From Lelliottia wanjuensis (GTDB lineage: Bacteria; Pseudomonadota; Gammaproteobacteria; Enterobacterales; Enterobacteriaceae): 64,000 nucleotides of DNA. Positions 52,374 to 63,111 of the stretch are shown here, in pieces. The notes beneath the pieces were generated by a model. The model had not been told where the DNA came from. It searched no databases and saw only the letters and a program-made list of their open reading frames with translations. Where the stretch lies: contig NZ_JASSOT010000066.1 in the NCBI RefSeq assembly GCF_030238365.1, positions 1 to 64,000 on the forward strand, in the 5' to 3' direction. Each line of letters opens with the position of its first letter. Positions within the stretch are counted from its first letter, which is position 1. The position numbers and the translations under genes were made by a program.

Positions 52374-53552
52374 TCACCGCTTCCAAAACGCGATAATCGT
52401 CACCGCAATCCCCACCACCGCCGAAACCGCCCCGGCCAGAAACACCGACGAATAGCCGAACGACGTTGCCAGAACGCCTGCCAGCGGGCCGGTGATCCCG
52501 TAAGAGATATCCTGAAACGCCGCATAGCCGCCGAGCGCGGTTCCACGAATCTGCGGTGCTACGCGCTTCACCACTTCCACGCCAAGCGCCGGGAAGATCA
52601 GCGAACAGCCGCATCCGGTTAACGCAGCGCCCAGTAACGCGATCCACGCCCCCGGCGCCTGCCACAGCAGCAGCAGACCCAGCGTTTCGATGACCAGGGA
52701 AACGACAGCGACTTTCACGCCGCCAAACCTGTCCGGCATCCAGCCGAACAGGACCCGCATCAGCACAAATGCGCCACCAAACGCAGTCAGAGTAAAGCCC
52801 GCCATCGCCCAGCCGCGACTCATAAAGTAGAGCGAGACAAAGGTACCAATCACCGCAAAACCGACGCCCTGCAGCGCCAGCCCGAGACCCGGCTTCCAGA
52901 TTTGCCCGACCACGCTCCACAGGGACGGACGTTCGCCTTTGTGGGCAGGCACTTTACGCACCGAGCCGTTAAAGGCCCACGCCACCAGCGGCAGCGCCAT
53001 GGTGGTTCCCGCCAGCGCGGCGTAACCGAAATGGCTGTGGATCAGCAGACCCAGCGGTGCGCCTGCGGCCAGCGCGCCGTAGATCGCCATCCCGTTCCAG
53101 GACATCACTTTGCCGGAACGCGTCGGCCCGACCAGGCCCATGCCCCAGGTGAGCGTCCCGGTCAGCAGCTGGCTTTCGCCAAAACCGAGAATTAAACGCC
53201 CGACAACCAGCAGCGCGAATTTATAGATGGCGTCCACAGGCAACAGCGCCGCCAGCAGCCATGCCCCACCCGCCAGCCCACAGGCAAACATCCCCTGCAG
53301 CGCAGAACGTTTTGCGCCATGCTGATCGGCCAGTCGCCCGGCGTAGCCGCGGGTCAGAACGGTGGCTAAAAACTGAATCCCCACGGCGACGCCCACCAGG
53401 GTATTGCCGTAGCCCAGCTCCTGATGCACAAAAAGCGGGATCACCGGCAGCGGGAGGCCGACGGTCATATAGGTCAGAAACACCGCGAAGGCGATGCGAA
53501 ACAGCGAGACATTCGCTGACGAGGTTTTTTCTTTTTGAGTTAGCGCAGTCAT
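52374..53552 (-). CDS. yfcJ: MFS transporter YfcJ
   Basis: This is a 392-residue major facilitator superfamily exporter with about twelve membrane helices, of the same length as E. coli YfcJ. Family features include the loop [15 protein letters not shown] near residues 67-82 between helices 2 and 3. Its substrate is unknown. E. coli YfcJ has been tied loosely to arabinose-type sugar efflux, which the sequence cannot test. It lies 65 bases after fabB's stop, with the fabB terminator between. Confidence 0.9.
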   Translation of the reverse strand: MTALTQKEKTSSANVSLFRIAFAVFLTYMTVGLPLPVIPLFVHQELGYGNTLVGVAVGIQFLATVLTRGYAGRLADQHGAKRSALQGMFACGLAGGAWLLAALLPVDAIYKFALLVVGRLILGFGESQLLTGTLTWGMGLVGPTRSGKVMSWNGMAIYGALAAGAPLGLLIHSHFGYAALAGTTMALPLVAWAFNGSVRKVPAHKGERPSLWSVVGQIWKPGLGLALQGVGFAVIGTFVSLYFMSRGWAMAGFTLTAFGGAFVLMRVLFGWMPDRFGGVKVAVVSLVIETLGLLLLWQAPGAWIALLGAALTGCGCSLIFPALGVEVVKRVAPQIRGTALGGYAAFQDISYGITGPLAGVLATSFGYSSVFLAGAVSAVVGIAVTIIAFWKR

Positions 53553-53572
53553 TTATGACTCCAAACGAATAC

Positions 53573-53601
53573 AAAAAGGGAGCCGTTGGGCTCCCTTTTT
53601 T
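53573..53601 (-). terminator. fabB terminator
   Basis: A 7-bp stem (53578-53584 with 53589-53595, GGGAGCC/GGCTCCC), loop GTTG, is followed on the minus strand by five U residues and begins 22 bases after the fabB stop. Confidence 0.9.
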
Positions 53602-53617
53602 CACATCAGCGTCAATC

Positions 53618-54835
53618 TTACGCTTTCAGTTTACGCATCACCAGCGTGGCGTTGGTGCCGCCGAAACCGAAGCTGTTAGACATAACGGTCGTCAGCGCCT
53701 GCTCGGTCGGTTTGGTGACGATGTTCAGGCCAGCAGCCTGCTCGTCCAGCTCTTCCACGTTGATGCTTGGGGCGATAAAGCCGTGTTCCAGCATCAGCAG
53801 AGAGTAGATCGCTTCCTGCACGCCAGCGGCACCCAGAGAGTGACCGGTCATTGCTTTGGTCGCGGAGATCGCCGGGCTGTTGTCGCCGAAGACTTCACGG
53901 ATAGCACCCAGCTCTTTCACGTCGCCGACCGGAGTCGAGGTACCGTGGGAGTTCAGGTAATCGATTGGGGTATCCACGCCGTCCATTGCCAGCTTCATGC
54001 AACGCACTGCGCCTTCACCAGATGGAGCAACCATGTCTGCGCCATCGGAAGTCGCGCCGTAGCCGACAACTTCAGCGTAGATGTGCGCGCCACGGGCCAG
54101 AGCGTGTTCCAGCTCTTCAACCACAACCATACCGCCGCCGCCTGCGATGATGAAACCGTCACGGTTTGCGTCATAGGTACGGGAGGCTTTTTCTGGCGTT
54201 TCGTTGTACTTGGTGGACAGTGCGCCCATCGCGTCGAACTCACACGCCATTTCCCAGCACAGCTCTTCGCCGCCGCCAGCAAAGACGATGTCTTGTTTGC
54301 CCAGCTGGATCTGCTCAACCGCGCTGCCGATGCAGTGTGCGGAAGTCGCGCATGCGGAGCTGATGGAGTAGTTCACACCGTGGATTTTGAACGGGGTTGC
54401 GAGGCACGCAGACACTGCAGACGCCATCGCTTTGGTCACAACGTAAGGACCGACCGCTTTCAGGCCGCGCGGGCTACGCATAGCGTCTGCGCCGAACACC
54501 TGAGATTTAGAAGAACCGCCGGAACCTGCGATCAGGCCCACGCGCGGGTTGTTCTGGTATACGTCTTCTTTCAAACCAGCATCTTCTACAGCCTGCTGCA
54601 TTGAGAGGTAAGCGTAGATAGAGGCATCGTTCATGAAACGGACCACTTTGCGGTCGATCAGACCGGTGGTGTCCAGTTTGACGTTACCCCACACGTGGCT
54701 ACGCATACCAGAATCTTTGAATTCTTGAGAGAAAGTGATCCCCGAGCGTCCTTCACGCAGAGATTCCAGGACTTCCTGCTGGTTGTTACCGATGCTGGAA
54801 ACGATGCCCAGGCCAGTAATCACTGCACGTTTCAT
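53618..54835 (-). CDS. fabB: 3-Oxoacyl-[acyl carrier protein] synthase I
   Basis: This condensing enzyme elongates acyl chains, including unsaturated ones, in type II fatty acid synthesis. The catalytic residues are Cys162 ([11 protein letters not shown]), His near 297 ([11 protein letters not shown]) and His near 332 ([10 protein letters not shown]). It has 405 residues, one fewer than E. coli, because of a one-residue gap near 108 (SGGSSKSQ). Codon use is biased, as for a highly expressed gene. Its promoter region carries FabR and FadR sites. Confidence 0.98.
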   Translation of the reverse strand: MKRAVITGLGIVSSIGNNQQEVLESLREGRSGITFSQEFKDSGMRSHVWGNVKLDTTGLIDRKVVRFMNDASIYAYLSMQQAVEDAGLKEDVYQNNPRVGLIAGSGGSSKSQVFGADAMRSPRGLKAVGPYVVTKAMASAVSACLATPFKIHGVNYSISSACATSAHCIGSAVEQIQLGKQDIVFAGGGEELCWEMACEFDAMGALSTKYNETPEKASRTYDANRDGFIIAGGGGMVVVEELEHALARGAHIYAEVVGYGATSDGADMVAPSGEGAVRCMKLAMDGVDTPIDYLNSHGTSTPVGDVKELGAIREVFGDNSPAISATKAMTGHSLGAAGVQEAIYSLLMLEHGFIAPSINVEELDEQAAGLNIVTKPTEQALTTVMSNSFGFGGTNATLVMRKLKA

Positions 54836-54882
54836 TCAATACCTCTGTAAGTCATACTATATTAAGTTTCGAGTCGCACAAT

Positions 54883-54900
54883 AGCGTACACTTGTACGCT
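54883..54900 (-). promoter_or_regulatory. FabR operator upstream of fabB
   Basis: AGCGTACA-CT-TGTACGCT is a perfect 8-bp-armed palindrome and matches the FabR consensus (AGYGTACA-N2-TGTACGCT). It lies about 50 bases before the fabB start. FabR represses fabB and fabA when unsaturated thioesters are abundant. Confidence 0.85.
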
Positions 54901-54901
54901 G

Positions 54902-54918
54902 AACAAGTCCGATCAGCC
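54902..54918 (-). promoter_or_regulatory. FadR site upstream of fabB
   Basis: On the minus strand the site reads CTGATCGGACTTGTT, one base off the FadR core CTGGTCGGACTTGTT. It is directly next to the FabR operator. In E. coli FadR activates fabB, so this layout fits activation by FadR opposed by FabR. Confidence 0.8.
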
Positions 54919-54993
54919 AATTTCTGTGGAAATTTGCACCAACGAACACACATCGTTAAGATCGTGCCACTGCCTGTCAGACGAGTAACTTAC

Positions 54994-56994
54994 GTGAAAC
55001 AAAACGCCATACAACCCGCCAACCTTGAGTTCAACGCTGAGGGTACACCTGTTTCCCGAGATTTCGACGATGTCTATTTCTCTAATGATAACGGACTGGA
55101 AGAAACCCGTTATGTTTTCCTTGATGGAAACCAGCTCAACGCACGTTTTCCAGAGCATCCGCGCAGCCAGTTTGTGGTGGCGGAGAGCGGTTTTGGCACC
55201 GGATTAAACTTCCTCACCCTCTGGCAGGCGTTTGATCAGTTCCGGGCGGCGCACCCTGAGGCTACGCTGCAAAGATTACATTTCATCAGTTTCGAGAAAT
55301 TCCCCCTCACCGCCCACGACCTGAGACTGGCCCATGAGCACTGGCCGGAACTGCGCGTCTGGGCCGAGCAGTTGCAGGCCCAGTGGCCGCTGCCGTCAGG
55401 CGGATGCCATCGTCTGGTGCTGGACGGCGGACGAGTGACGCTCGATCTGTGGCTTGGGGACATCAACGAGCTGACGGACAAACTCGACGATTCCCTGAAT
55501 CAGAAGGTCGACGCCTGGTTTTTGGATGGCTTTGCCCCGGCGAAAAACCCGGACATGTGGAGCGAACAGCTTTTCTGTGCGATGGCGCGTCTGGCGCGCC
55601 CCGGTGCGACGCTGGCGACCTTTACCTGCGCCGGGTTTGTGCGTCGTGGGTTGCAGGAAGCCGGTTTCACCATGCGTAAAACCAAAGGCTTTGGCCGTAA
55701 GCGAGAGATGCTGACGGGCGTGATGGAGCAGGAAAAGACTCTGCCAGCGCGCGCCCCGTGGTTCGCCCGCAGCGGCGCGGAAAAACGCGAAACGGCGATT
55801 ATTGGCGGCGGTATCGCCAGCGCACTACTTTCGCTTGCCCTGCTCCGGCGCGGCTGGCAGGTGACGTTATACTGCGCTGACCCCGCCCCCGCTGCGGGTG
55901 CCTCCGGCAATCGCCAGGGCGCACTGTATCCGCTGCTGACCGCCCACGATCCGGCCCTCAGTCAGTTTTTCCCGGCGGCCTTTACCTTCGCCAGACGCCT
56001 GTACGACAGCCTGCCGGTGAAGTTTGACCATCAATGGTGCGGCGTGACGCAGCTCGGCTGGGACGAAAAAAGCCAGCGTAAGATAGACCAGATGTTGAGC
56101 CTGGGAATGCCCGCACAAATCGCAGAGGCGGTGAACGCGCAACAAGTGCAGGAAAATAGCGGCCTGCAAATTGACTGCAGCGGGATTCATTATCCTCTCG
56201 GCGGCTGGCTATGCCCGGCACAGCTGACCGCGGCGACCATCGCACTCGCGCAGTCGCAAGGGCTGACGGTGCATTATGAACATCCGCTGGAATCTCTGGA
56301 GAACATCGACGGCGGCTGGCAGCTGCGTTTTGCTCATGGCAGCGAGGCACGCCACGCCAGCCTGGTGCTGGCTAACGGCCATCGCATCGGCGATTTCCCG
56401 CAAACAGAAAACCTGCCGGTCTATCCGGTCGGCGGCCAGGTGAGTCATATTCCCACCACGCCGAATCTGAAAGAACTTCGTCAGGTCCTGTGCTACGACG
56501 GCTATCTGACGCCGCAAAACCCGGCGAACGGGCATCACTGCATCGGGGCCAGCTATCATCGCGGTGAGACGGAAATGGAATACAGCGAAGAGGATCAGCA
56601 GCAAAACCGGCAGCGCCTGATCGATTGCTTCCCTCAGGCGGAGTGGGTAAAAGAGGTCGATGTAAGCGATGGCGATGCGCGCTGCGGCATCCGCTGCGCC
56701 ACCCGCGATCACCTGCCGATGCTCGGCAACGTGCCGGATTACGCCGCGACGCTGACGGCCTATGAAAATCTTGCTGAAAATCGTGAGACAGCGGTGAGTG
56801 CCCCGGTCTATCCAGACCTGTTTATGCTCGGTGCGCTCGGGTCACGCGGATTGTGTACCGCCCCGCTGGCGGCAGAGATCCTGGCCTCGCAGATGAGCGA
56901 AGAACCGATTCCGATGGACGGTGTTACGCTGGCAGGATTGAACCCGAATCGACTGTGGGTGCGGAAATTATTGAAGGGTAAGTTGGTGCGGTAG
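54994..56994 (+). CDS. mnmC: tRNA mnm5s2U biosynthesis bifunctional protein MnmC
   Basis: This bifunctional enzyme finishes 5-methylaminomethyl-2-thiouridine in the wobble position of several tRNAs. The N-terminal ~250 residues are the SAM-dependent methyltransferase ([15 protein letters not shown], then [17 protein letters not shown]). The C-terminal part is an FAD-dependent oxidase ([20 protein letters not shown] near 268). I choose the GTG start at 54994 (666 residues against 668 in E. coli). The frame runs on 34 codons upstream, overlapping the FabR site, without a family match. Confidence 0.93.
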   Translation: MKQNAIQPANLEFNAEGTPVSRDFDDVYFSNDNGLEETRYVFLDGNQLNARFPEHPRSQFVVAESGFGTGLNFLTLWQAFDQFRAAHPEATLQRLHFISFEKFPLTAHDLRLAHEHWPELRVWAEQLQAQWPLPSGGCHRLVLDGGRVTLDLWLGDINELTDKLDDSLNQKVDAWFLDGFAPAKNPDMWSEQLFCAMARLARPGATLATFTCAGFVRRGLQEAGFTMRKTKGFGRKREMLTGVMEQEKTLPARAPWFARSGAEKRETAIIGGGIASALLSLALLRRGWQVTLYCADPAPAAGASGNRQGALYPLLTAHDPALSQFFPAAFTFARRLYDSLPVKFDHQWCGVTQLGWDEKSQRKIDQMLSLGMPAQIAEAVNAQQVQENSGLQIDCSGIHYPLGGWLCPAQLTAATIALAQSQGLTVHYEHPLESLENIDGGWQLRFAHGSEARHASLVLANGHRIGDFPQTENLPVYPVGGQVSHIPTTPNLKELRQVLCYDGYLTPQNPANGHHCIGASYHRGETEMEYSEEDQQQNRQRLIDCFPQAEWVKEVDVSDGDARCGIRCATRDHLPMLGNVPDYAATLTAYENLAENRETAVSAPVYPDLFMLGALGSRGLCTAPLAAEILASQMSEEPIPMDGVTLAGLNPNRLWVRKLLKGKLVR

Positions 56995-57018
56995 GATGCG
57001 GTTGGGTGCGGCCTGATG

Positions 57019-57068
57019 CCCTCACCCCGGCCCTCTCCCACGGGAGAGGGAGATGGGGATGGAGAGGG
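57019..57068. repeat. Single copy of the CCCTCACCCCGG repeat
   Basis: The left 21 bases (57019-57039) are the same as 44214-44234 of the compound repeat, and CCCTCTCCC (57031-57039) pairs with GGGAGAGGG (57042-57050). It lies between mnmC and a REP. Confidence 0.7.
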
Positions 57069-57072
57069 TTTT

Positions 57073-57102
57073 GTAGGCCCGGTAAGCGCAGCGCCACCGG
57101 GC
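57073..57102. repeat. REP between mnmC and yfcL
   Basis: One REP palindrome, GTAGGCCCGGTAAGCGCAGC followed by GCCACCGGGC, lies between the convergent mnmC and yfcL. Confidence 0.85.
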
Positions 57103-57110
57103 ACAACTAC

Positions 57111-57389
57111 TTATTTCAGATTAGCCTGCTGAAACAAATTGTCCCACATGCCCAGTACCAGAGACTGGTCGCGCGGCGAAAGTTCGCCCGCCTGAATCGC
57201 TTTTTCCAGACCACGGCTCACTTCAGCGTGGACCGCTTCCGGTGAGTGATCGTCGCCCGCTTCCAGTTCGGCTACAGCAAGCGTCAGGTGACCACGCAGA
57301 TAACCGCTGGCAAACAGTTCATCGTCACTGGCGTGTTCCACCATGTCATCAATTAACGCCAGGATGCGTGATTCAAATTCTGCGATCAT
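57111..57389 (-). CDS. yfcL: YfcL family protein
   Basis: This is a 92-residue conserved enterobacterial protein of unknown function, equal in length to the E. coli protein. It is acidic and appears soluble and helical, with no membrane segment or recognisable active site ([19 protein letters not shown] near the start). It lies 9 bases after epmC and is probably the last gene of the aroC-mepA-yfcA-epmC-yfcL run. Confidence 0.88.
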   Translation of the reverse strand: MIAEFESRILALIDDMVEHASDDELFASGYLRGHLTLAVAELEAGDDHSPEAVHAEVSRGLEKAIQAGELSPRDQSLVLGMWDNLFQQANLK

Positions 57390-57398
57390 CTTCTTTCC

Positions 57399-57947
57399 TC
57401 AATTAAGATCTTCCGGCCACGGGAAGTGTTCCGCCGTGAATTCCGGCGTGTGGTAATAATTCTGTAGTGCCTTGATGAAACGCGCCGGTCGCTCCGGGAT
57501 GCCTTTCTCAAGATATTCCATCACCTGCGCGTGAACGCGGCGCTGGAAGGTAATACGATCCGGCTCGCAATCCCCTTCGAGATTGTCGCAGCTGACGTTG
57601 AACGGAAAACCGGCCGCCACGCAAAACAGCCAGTCGAAGGCCTGGGGTTTAACTTCCACGTCCTCGAACTGACCCTGCGTCGTGGCATCACGTCCGTCCG
57701 GGCAGTACCAGTAACCGAAATCTACCAGCTCGCGGCGCGCTTTCCCGGCGATACACCAGTGGGAAATCTCATGCAGACCGCTGGCATAAAAGCCGTGCGC
57801 AAAGACGATCCGGTTGTACGGCACGTCGGCATCAGCAGGAAGATAGATCGGTTCGTCGTCGCCTTTAATCAGACGGGTATTAAAATCATCCGCAAAACAG
57901 CCGTCGAAGATCTCAATCAGTTGTTCGTATTTATGCGTACTGTTCAT
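57399..57947 (-). CDS. epmC: Elongation factor P hydroxylase
   Basis: This enzyme hydroxylates the lysine that EpmA/EpmB add to elongation factor P, a finishing step not essential for EF-P activity. The 182-residue protein has the likely metal site HGFYASGLHEISHWCIAG near residues 50-67, with HxxxH-like spacing. The last base of the yfcA stop is the first base of its start, an overlapping TAATG, so the two are translationally coupled. Confidence 0.93.
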   Translation of the reverse strand: MNSTHKYEQLIEIFDGCFADDFNTRLIKGDDEPIYLPADADVPYNRIVFAHGFYASGLHEISHWCIAGKARRELVDFGYWYCPDGRDATTQGQFEDVEVKPQAFDWLFCVAAGFPFNVSCDNLEGDCEPDRITFQRRVHAQVMEYLEKGIPERPARFIKALQNYYHTPEFTAEHFPWPEDLN

Positions 57948-58756
57948 TAGTTCATCCCCAACCAGTGGAGGATCTCCTGTCCGTGGCTGTCATAAAGAAG
58001 TTTGGCACTCATCACCGCCGACACAATCACAATCATCGGACGGATAAGTTTCTGCCCTTTGCTCAATACCAGGCGCGAGCCGACGCGCGCGCCTAAAAAT
58101 TGTCCGACCATCATCACAAAGCCGGTCGCCCAGATCACTTTCCCGCCAATGATAAACAGCAGCAGACCACCAAGGTTAGAGGTGGCGTTGAGCACTTTCG
58201 CGTGGGCAGTGGATTTGGCGAGGTTAAAACCGGCCAGCGTGACAAACGCCAGGGCATAGAACGAACCCGCGCCGGGGCCGAAGAAGCCATCGTAAAAGCC
58301 GACGCAGCCGCCGGCGATCAGGGCAAACGGCAGGCCGTGCAGACGACGCTGTCTGTCCTCTTCCCCCAGTTTTGGCATCAGTAAAAAATAGAGGCCAATG
58401 CAGATGACGAGGATCGGCAGAATCTGGCGCAAAATGTCCGATTGCACGTGCTGGACCAGCAGCGCGCCGCTGGTCGAGCCGATGAAGGTCATCAGAATAT
58501 TGAGTTTCTGATCGGCAAGGCTGACGACTTTGCGGCGAATAAAGTAGATGGACGCAGAGAGCGACCCGCCGCAGGCCTGCAGCTTATTGGTCGCCAGCGC
58601 CTGGGCCGGACTCATGCCCGCGGCAAGCAGCGCAGGAACCGTCAGCAGACCGCCCCCACCCGCCAGCGCATCGATAAAACCCGCCAGCATCGCGACAAAG
58701 AACAGTACCGCCAGAAGCCACGGTGACACCATAAACAGATCGACGAAATTATCCAT
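57947..58756 (-). CDS. yfcA: TSUP-family membrane protein YfcA
   Basis: This is a 269-residue predicted sulfite/organosulfonate-type exporter of the TauE/SafE family. It has about eight helices, and the first repeat motif GFIDALAGGGGLLTVPALL (26-44) and GFYDGFFGPGAGSFYALAF near 152 are the paired family motifs. The substrate is unknown. It overlaps mepA and epmC by one base each (TAATG). Its role with EF-P or cell-wall genes is not apparent. Confidence 0.9.
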   Translation of the reverse strand: MDNFVDLFMVSPWLLAVLFFVAMLAGFIDALAGGGGLLTVPALLAAGMSPAQALATNKLQACGGSLSASIYFIRRKVVSLADQKLNILMTFIGSTSGALLVQHVQSDILRQILPILVICIGLYFLLMPKLGEEDRQRRLHGLPFALIAGGCVGFYDGFFGPGAGSFYALAFVTLAGFNLAKSTAHAKVLNATSNLGGLLLFIIGGKVIWATGFVMMVGQFLGARVGSRLVLSKGQKLIRPMIVIVSAVMSAKLLYDSHGQEILHWLGMN

Positions 58757-59580
58757 TAAAGTACATGCTCATCCAGTAGCGCCTGGCAGGAAGGCGGCAA
58801 CGGAGGCGGTGTCTTCTTCTCAGGCTTGGTGGTTCCGGGTTTTGCTGGCTCAAACCAGCTCTGCAGCTCGGCCCCGCAGCCATCTCCCGGCGGCGGTAAC
58901 GGCTGATCCTCACACTCCAGGCTGTTCGCCGGGCAGCGCAGACGCACGTGCATATGCGCGCGATGCTGGAACCACGGACGCACTTTACGCAGCCAGTCGC
59001 GATCCGTTCCGGCATCAAGACAAAGCTGCTGTTTAATCGCCGGGTTCACGAAGATGCGCGTCACGTCGTTATCCTTCGCCGCCAGTTTGATCATGCTGGA
59101 AACATCAGGTGACCACAGAGATGGCACCACGCTTTTGCCATCGCGCGCGACGAGATCCAGCGCCTGCGGTTTCAGCAGTTGCGACGAACTCCAGCGTGTT
59201 TTCGGCAGTTGCAGGAAGATATCAACATCGAGACCCGACTGATGGCTGGCGTGACCGCCATTAAATCGGCCGCCTGCAGGCATCCCCATATCGCCAATCA
59301 GCATCGTCCCAAGCCCCAGGTTGTGTACCTGGTTACCCAGACGCTGGATAAACAGCACCAGATCCGGATGGCCAAAGTAACGACGCTGGTCGGTGCGCAT
59401 CACCTGATAGGTATCAGACTGCAGCGGTAAATCCTGCGCGCCAACGATACAGCCGTTGGCAAACGCGCCGATCGACTGGGCGCTGCCCGCGATCGGATGG
59501 GTAATTTTTTGCCACGGGGTGGCTGCCAGACTGGCTCCACTGGCGAGCAGGGCCAGCAGAGCAAAAGCAGTTTTTTTCAT
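58756..59580 (-). CDS. mepA: Penicillin-insensitive murein endopeptidase
   Basis: This periplasmic LAS-family metallopeptidase cleaves D-Ala-meso-DAP crosslinks in peptidoglycan. The signal peptide is residues 1-19 ([20 protein letters not shown]). The zinc ligands are in [13 protein letters not shown] near 110-120 and [11 protein letters not shown] near 206-216. Several Cys in the C-terminal half form disulfides. The start is ATG 59580 (274 residues). It lies 2 bases after aroC, with which it is co-transcribed. Confidence 0.95.
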   Translation of the reverse strand: MKKTAFALLALLASGASLAATPWQKITHPIAGSAQSIGAFANGCIVGAQDLPLQSDTYQVMRTDQRRYFGHPDLVLFIQRLGNQVHNLGLGTMLIGDMGMPAGGRFNGGHASHQSGLDVDIFLQLPKTRWSSSQLLKPQALDLVARDGKSVVPSLWSPDVSSMIKLAAKDNDVTRIFVNPAIKQQLCLDAGTDRDWLRKVRPWFQHRAHMHVRLRCPANSLECEDQPLPPPGDGCGAELQSWFEPAKPGTTKPEKKTPPPLPPSCQALLDEHVL

Positions 59581-59582
59581 GT

Positions 59583-60668
59583 TTACCAGCGTGGAAGAGG
59601 GGCCGTCACGTCCGCATTCTGCGCGCGCTGGCGCAGGAAATGATCCATCAGCACGATCGCCAGCATCGCTTCTGCGATCGGCACCGCGCGGATCCCGACA
59701 CAAGGATCGTGACGCCCTTTGGTGATCATCTCAACTTCTTCGCCAGAGCGATTAATGGTGCGCCCAGGGACGGTAATGCTGGAAGTCGGTTTCAGCGCAA
59801 TGTTGGTCACAATTTGCTGACCGCTGCTGATGCCGCCCAGAATGCCGCCCGCGTGGTTGCTCTGGAAACCGTCTTTCGTGATTTCATCGCGATTCTGACT
59901 GCCGCGCAGGGCGACCACGTCAAAACCGTCGCCAATTTCTACGCCCTTCACCGCATTGATGCTCATCATCGCGTGGGCGATGTCCGCATCCAGACGATCG
60001 AAGACCGGCTCGCCGAGGCCCGGAGGAACGCCGTCTGCCACCACGGTCACTTTCGCGCCGATGGAGTCGCCCTCTTTTTTCAGGCCGCGCATCAGTTCGT
60101 CCAGCGCGTCAATTTTGTCGGCATCCGCGCAGAAGAACGGGTTCTGCTCGACCAGATCCCAGTCTTTGATCGCCAGCGGAATGTCGCCCATCTGGGTCAG
60201 GCAGCCGCGGATCACGATGCCGAATTTTTGCGCCAGATATTTTTTGGCGATAGCGCCTGCGGCCACGCGCATGGCGGTTTCACGCGCAGATGAGCGTCCG
60301 CCGCCGCGATAGTCGCGAAAACCGTATTTTTGTTCGTAGGTGTAATCGGCATGGCCCGGACGGAAAACGTCTTTGATGGCGCCGTAATCCTGCGAGCGCT
60401 GATCGGTATTTTCAATCAGCAGACCGATGCTGGTGCCGGTGGTGCGGCCTTCGAAGACGCCGGAGAGGATCTTGACGCTATCTGGCTCGCGACGCTGCGT
60501 GGTGTAGCGCGAGGTGCCCGGACGGCGGCGATCGAGATCGTGCTGTAAATCGGCTTCGGTCAGTTCGATGCCAGGCGGGACACCGTCCACGATGCAACCC
60601 AGCGCCAGGCCGTGAGACTCACCGAAAGTGGTTACACGGAATAATTGTCCAATACTGTTTCCTGCCAT
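59583..60668 (-). CDS. aroC: Chorismate synthase
   Basis: This FMN-dependent enzyme makes chorismate, the last common step of aromatic amino acid synthesis. Family signatures are [18 protein letters not shown] near 17-34, the [20 protein letters not shown] stretch near 125 and [17 protein letters not shown] near 283. I take the ATG at 60668 (MAGNSIG, 361 residues), as in E. coli. A further Met at 60671 is in frame. It lies 61 bases after prmB. Confidence 0.97.
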   Translation of the reverse strand: MAGNSIGQLFRVTTFGESHGLALGCIVDGVPPGIELTEADLQHDLDRRRPGTSRYTTQRREPDSVKILSGVFEGRTTGTSIGLLIENTDQRSQDYGAIKDVFRPGHADYTYEQKYGFRDYRGGGRSSARETAMRVAAGAIAKKYLAQKFGIVIRGCLTQMGDIPLAIKDWDLVEQNPFFCADADKIDALDELMRGLKKEGDSIGAKVTVVADGVPPGLGEPVFDRLDADIAHAMMSINAVKGVEIGDGFDVVALRGSQNRDEITKDGFQSNHAGGILGGISSGQQIVTNIALKPTSSITVPGRTINRSGEEVEMITKGRHDPCVGIRAVPIAEAMLAIVLMDHFLRQRAQNADVTAPLPRW

Positions 60669-60729
60669 CACGGCTCCGTTGTCGTTGTTCTGTGTTTGAG
60701 CGATGTGAAACGGGCCGCAGCCCGTTGGA

Positions 60730-61662
60730 TTAATCTTTGTAGATGCTGAAGTGTTCGCGCGCCGCGATGAGCTGCGCTTTGGTCAGCATGAAGACGCCTT
60801 CGCCACCGTTGTCGAATTCAAGCCAGGTGAACGGCACGTCCGGGTACTGCTCCATCAGATGTACCATGCTGTTACCGACTTCACAAATCAGAATGCCGTT
60901 GTCGGTCAGATAATCCGGTGCGCAGGCCAGGATGCGGCGCGTCAGCTTCAGGCCGTCCGAACCGGACGCCAGGCCGAGTTCCGGTTCGTGGCGATATTCG
61001 TTCGGCAGATCGGACATATCTTCCGCATCAACGTACGGCGGGTTGGTGACGATCAGGTCGTATTGCAGTTTTGGCAGGTCGCGGAACAGGTCGGAGCGGA
61101 TCGGCGTCACGTGGTGAATCAGACCGTGCTCTTCGATGTTGTGTTCGGTGACGGCCAGCGCATCGGTGGAGATATCCACCGCATCGACTTCTGCTTCCGG
61201 GAAGGCGTACGCGCAGGCAATCGCGATGCAGCCGCTGCCGGTACACATATCCAGAATGTGCTGCGGCTGATGGTCGATCAGGCCCGCAAAATGATTATTG
61301 ATCAGCTCACCAATTGGGGAACGCGGCACCAGCACGCGCTCATCAACGTAGAATTCGTGGCCGCAGAACCAGGCTTTATTGGTCAGATAAGCGACCGGGA
61401 TGCGCTCGTTAACGCGACGGATCACGCGCTCAACGATGCGGTGTTTCTCGCTGGAGGTCAGACGCGCGGTGCGCATGTCTTCCGGGATATCCAGCGGCAG
61501 ATACAGGGATGGCAGTACCAGTTGAACCGCCTCATCCCATGGGTTGTCCGTCCCGTGGCCGTACCAGATATTGGCGGCGCTGAAGCGGCTGACGGACCAA
61601 CGCAACATGTCCTGAATGGTATGCAGTTCGTTTACTGCTTCATCGACAAATATTTTATCCAT
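60730..61662 (-). CDS. prmB: 50S ribosomal protein L3 glutamine methyltransferase
   Basis: This S-adenosylmethionine-dependent methyltransferase modifies the glutamine of ribosomal protein L3. The SAM-binding motif [25 protein letters not shown] lies near residues 140-164. The catalytic NPPY is near 205 ([14 protein letters not shown]). The 310 residues match E. coli. It is divergent from smrB and precedes aroC in one leftward run. Confidence 0.96.
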   Translation of the reverse strand: MDKIFVDEAVNELHTIQDMLRWSVSRFSAANIWYGHGTDNPWDEAVQLVLPSLYLPLDIPEDMRTARLTSSEKHRIVERVIRRVNERIPVAYLTNKAWFCGHEFYVDERVLVPRSPIGELINNHFAGLIDHQPQHILDMCTGSGCIAIACAYAFPEAEVDAVDISTDALAVTEHNIEEHGLIHHVTPIRSDLFRDLPKLQYDLIVTNPPYVDAEDMSDLPNEYRHEPELGLASGSDGLKLTRRILACAPDYLTDNGILICEVGNSMVHLMEQYPDVPFTWLEFDNGGEGVFMLTKAQLIAAREHFSIYKD

Positions 61663-61819
61663 TATTCTCTCCAGGGCATGCTTGCTTAATTTTCGGCGGC
61701 TAGTTTGCCATGAAGACGGCGATAAATCAGCATTGTGACGGGGTGAGATGGGTGAAAAAATGCGTTTTGCTTGCGCCTCCCTCAGGTAAACTAAGGGAAA
61801 TAAGAGATGAGACGGACTA

Positions 61820-62371
61820 ATGAAAAAGAAAATGCCGCTTAGCGAGGAGGATCAGACGCTCTTTCGCCAGCTGATGAGCGGGACGCGCAAAATTACACAG
61901 GACACCATTGTCCATCGACCGATCCGCAAAAAAGTCAGCGAAGTCCCGGTGAAACGGCTGCTGCAGGAACAGGCCGATAACAGCCACTATTTTTCAGACG
62001 AATTTCAGCCGCTGCTGAACACGCAGGGCGCGGTGAAATATGTGCGGGAAGATGTCAGCCACTTTGAGCTGAAAAAGTTACGTCGCGGGGATTATTCGCC
62101 GGAGCTGTTTCTCGATCTGCACGGTCTGACGCAAATGCAGGCGAAGCAGGAACTGGGCGCGCTGATTGCGGCCTGTCGTCGCGAGCACGTGTTTTGCACC
62201 TGTGTGATGCACGGCCACGGGAAGCATATTCTCAAACAACAAACGCCGCTGTGGCTGGCTCAGCATCCACACGTGATGGCTTTTCATCAGGCGCCAAAAG
62301 AGTACGGCGGAGATGCCGCGCTGCTGGTGTTGATTGAAGTGGAAGAGTGGCAGCCACCGGAGCTGCCCTGA
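61820..62371 (+). CDS. smrB: Ribosome rescue endonuclease SmrB
   Basis: This endonuclease is recruited to collided ribosomes in E. coli and cuts the mRNA between them. The Smr domain is at about residues 93-176, starting with [20 protein letters not shown] and containing the catalytic segment [21 protein letters not shown]. The N-terminal ~90 residues are charged and probably extended. It has 183 residues, as in E. coli. It is divergent from prmB and convergent with sixA. Confidence 0.95.
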   Translation: MKKKMPLSEEDQTLFRQLMSGTRKITQDTIVHRPIRKKVSEVPVKRLLQEQADNSHYFSDEFQPLLNTQGAVKYVREDVSHFELKKLRRGDYSPELFLDLHGLTQMQAKQELGALIAACRREHVFCTCVMHGHGKHILKQQTPLWLAQHPHVMAFHQAPKEYGGDAALLVLIEVEEWQPPELP

Positions 62372-62377
62372 CAGGCA

Positions 62378-62401
62378 GGCGGGTGGCACAGGCTACCCGC
62401 C
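62378..62401. terminator. Hairpin between smrB and sixA
   Basis: A 10-bp stem with one G-U pair (62378-62387 with 62392-62401) and an ACAG loop lies between the convergent genes. There is no U tract on either strand, so it may end transcripts only weakly. Confidence 0.6.
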
Positions 62402-62416
62402 AGATCATTCGTCACA

Positions 62417-62902
62417 TCAGATAGCTTTCGCCATCTTCAGATTGCACGGACTCATTTGCCAGTTGAATACCCCTTTGCCGGCGTCGTCGAGGGTGACGTT
62501 GGCAATCGCGGAGGTGGTGAACATCGGAGGCGTTTCGCCAGGGCAGAGTTCAGACACCAGGTAGCCGACCAGCGGCAGATGGGAAATCACCAGTGCAGAA
62601 GAGACACCTTCGTTGCTCAGCGCCTGAAGATACGCGCTGACAAGACCCACATCCCCACAGGGTGTGAGCTCGGGAAGAACATCGACGCTTTTCGGCAGGT
62701 TCATACACTCCCCCACCACATCCAGCGTCTGTTCGGCCCGCAGGAACGGACTCACCAGCACACGATCGATATCCACTTTTTGGCCTTTGAGCCAGGTCGC
62801 CATTTGACGGGATTCGTCACAGCCACAGGTTGTCAAAGGACGAACAGAGTCACTGGCAGCATCGAGTGCCGCGTCGCCGTGACGCATGATAAAAACTTGC
62901 AT
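62417..62902 (-). CDS. sixA: Phosphohistidine phosphatase SixA
   Basis: This histidine phosphatase removes phosphate from phosphohistidine. In E. coli it was first described with ArcB and later shown to act on the nitrogen PTS protein NPr. The histidine-phosphatase motif RHGD is at residues 7-10 with catalytic His8. The second conserved Arg/Glu is in SPFLRAEQTLD near 51-61, and SHLPLVGYL near 107 has the second His. Length 161. It lies 208 bases beyond the fadJ stop. Confidence 0.95.
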   Translation of the reverse strand: MQVFIMRHGDAALDAASDSVRPLTTCGCDESRQMATWLKGQKVDIDRVLVSPFLRAEQTLDVVGECMNLPKSVDVLPELTPCGDVGLVSAYLQALSNEGVSSALVISHLPLVGYLVSELCPGETPPMFTTSAIANVTLDDAGKGVFNWQMSPCNLKMAKAI

Positions 62903-63111
62903 ATTGCACCGCTTTTGTTAACCAGGATCACCGGCGTTGACTACCCGCAAAAACAGCTAAAAGGTAGAAAACCCGATGGCCGGGCATTGTGCCTGATCCA
63001 TCTGATGAATGAAACGCTGTTTTTTACCTTAATGGCGTAAGTATAGTCAATATCTGTTTACAAATTCGCCAAAACAGGTTCATTCACCACTGGATATACT
63101 CTTGTTGGACC
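62903..63111. other. sixA promoter region
   Basis: This 208-base gap between fadJ and sixA holds no gene. It is AT-rich near 63010-63110 and should hold the sixA promoter and the fadJ 3' end, but no clear terminator hairpin with a T run was found. Confidence 0.45.

Noticed and set aside
55982-56350. Open frames within mnmC in other frames
   Set aside because: They lie inside a fully conserved bifunctional enzyme and have no starts with ribosome binding sites.
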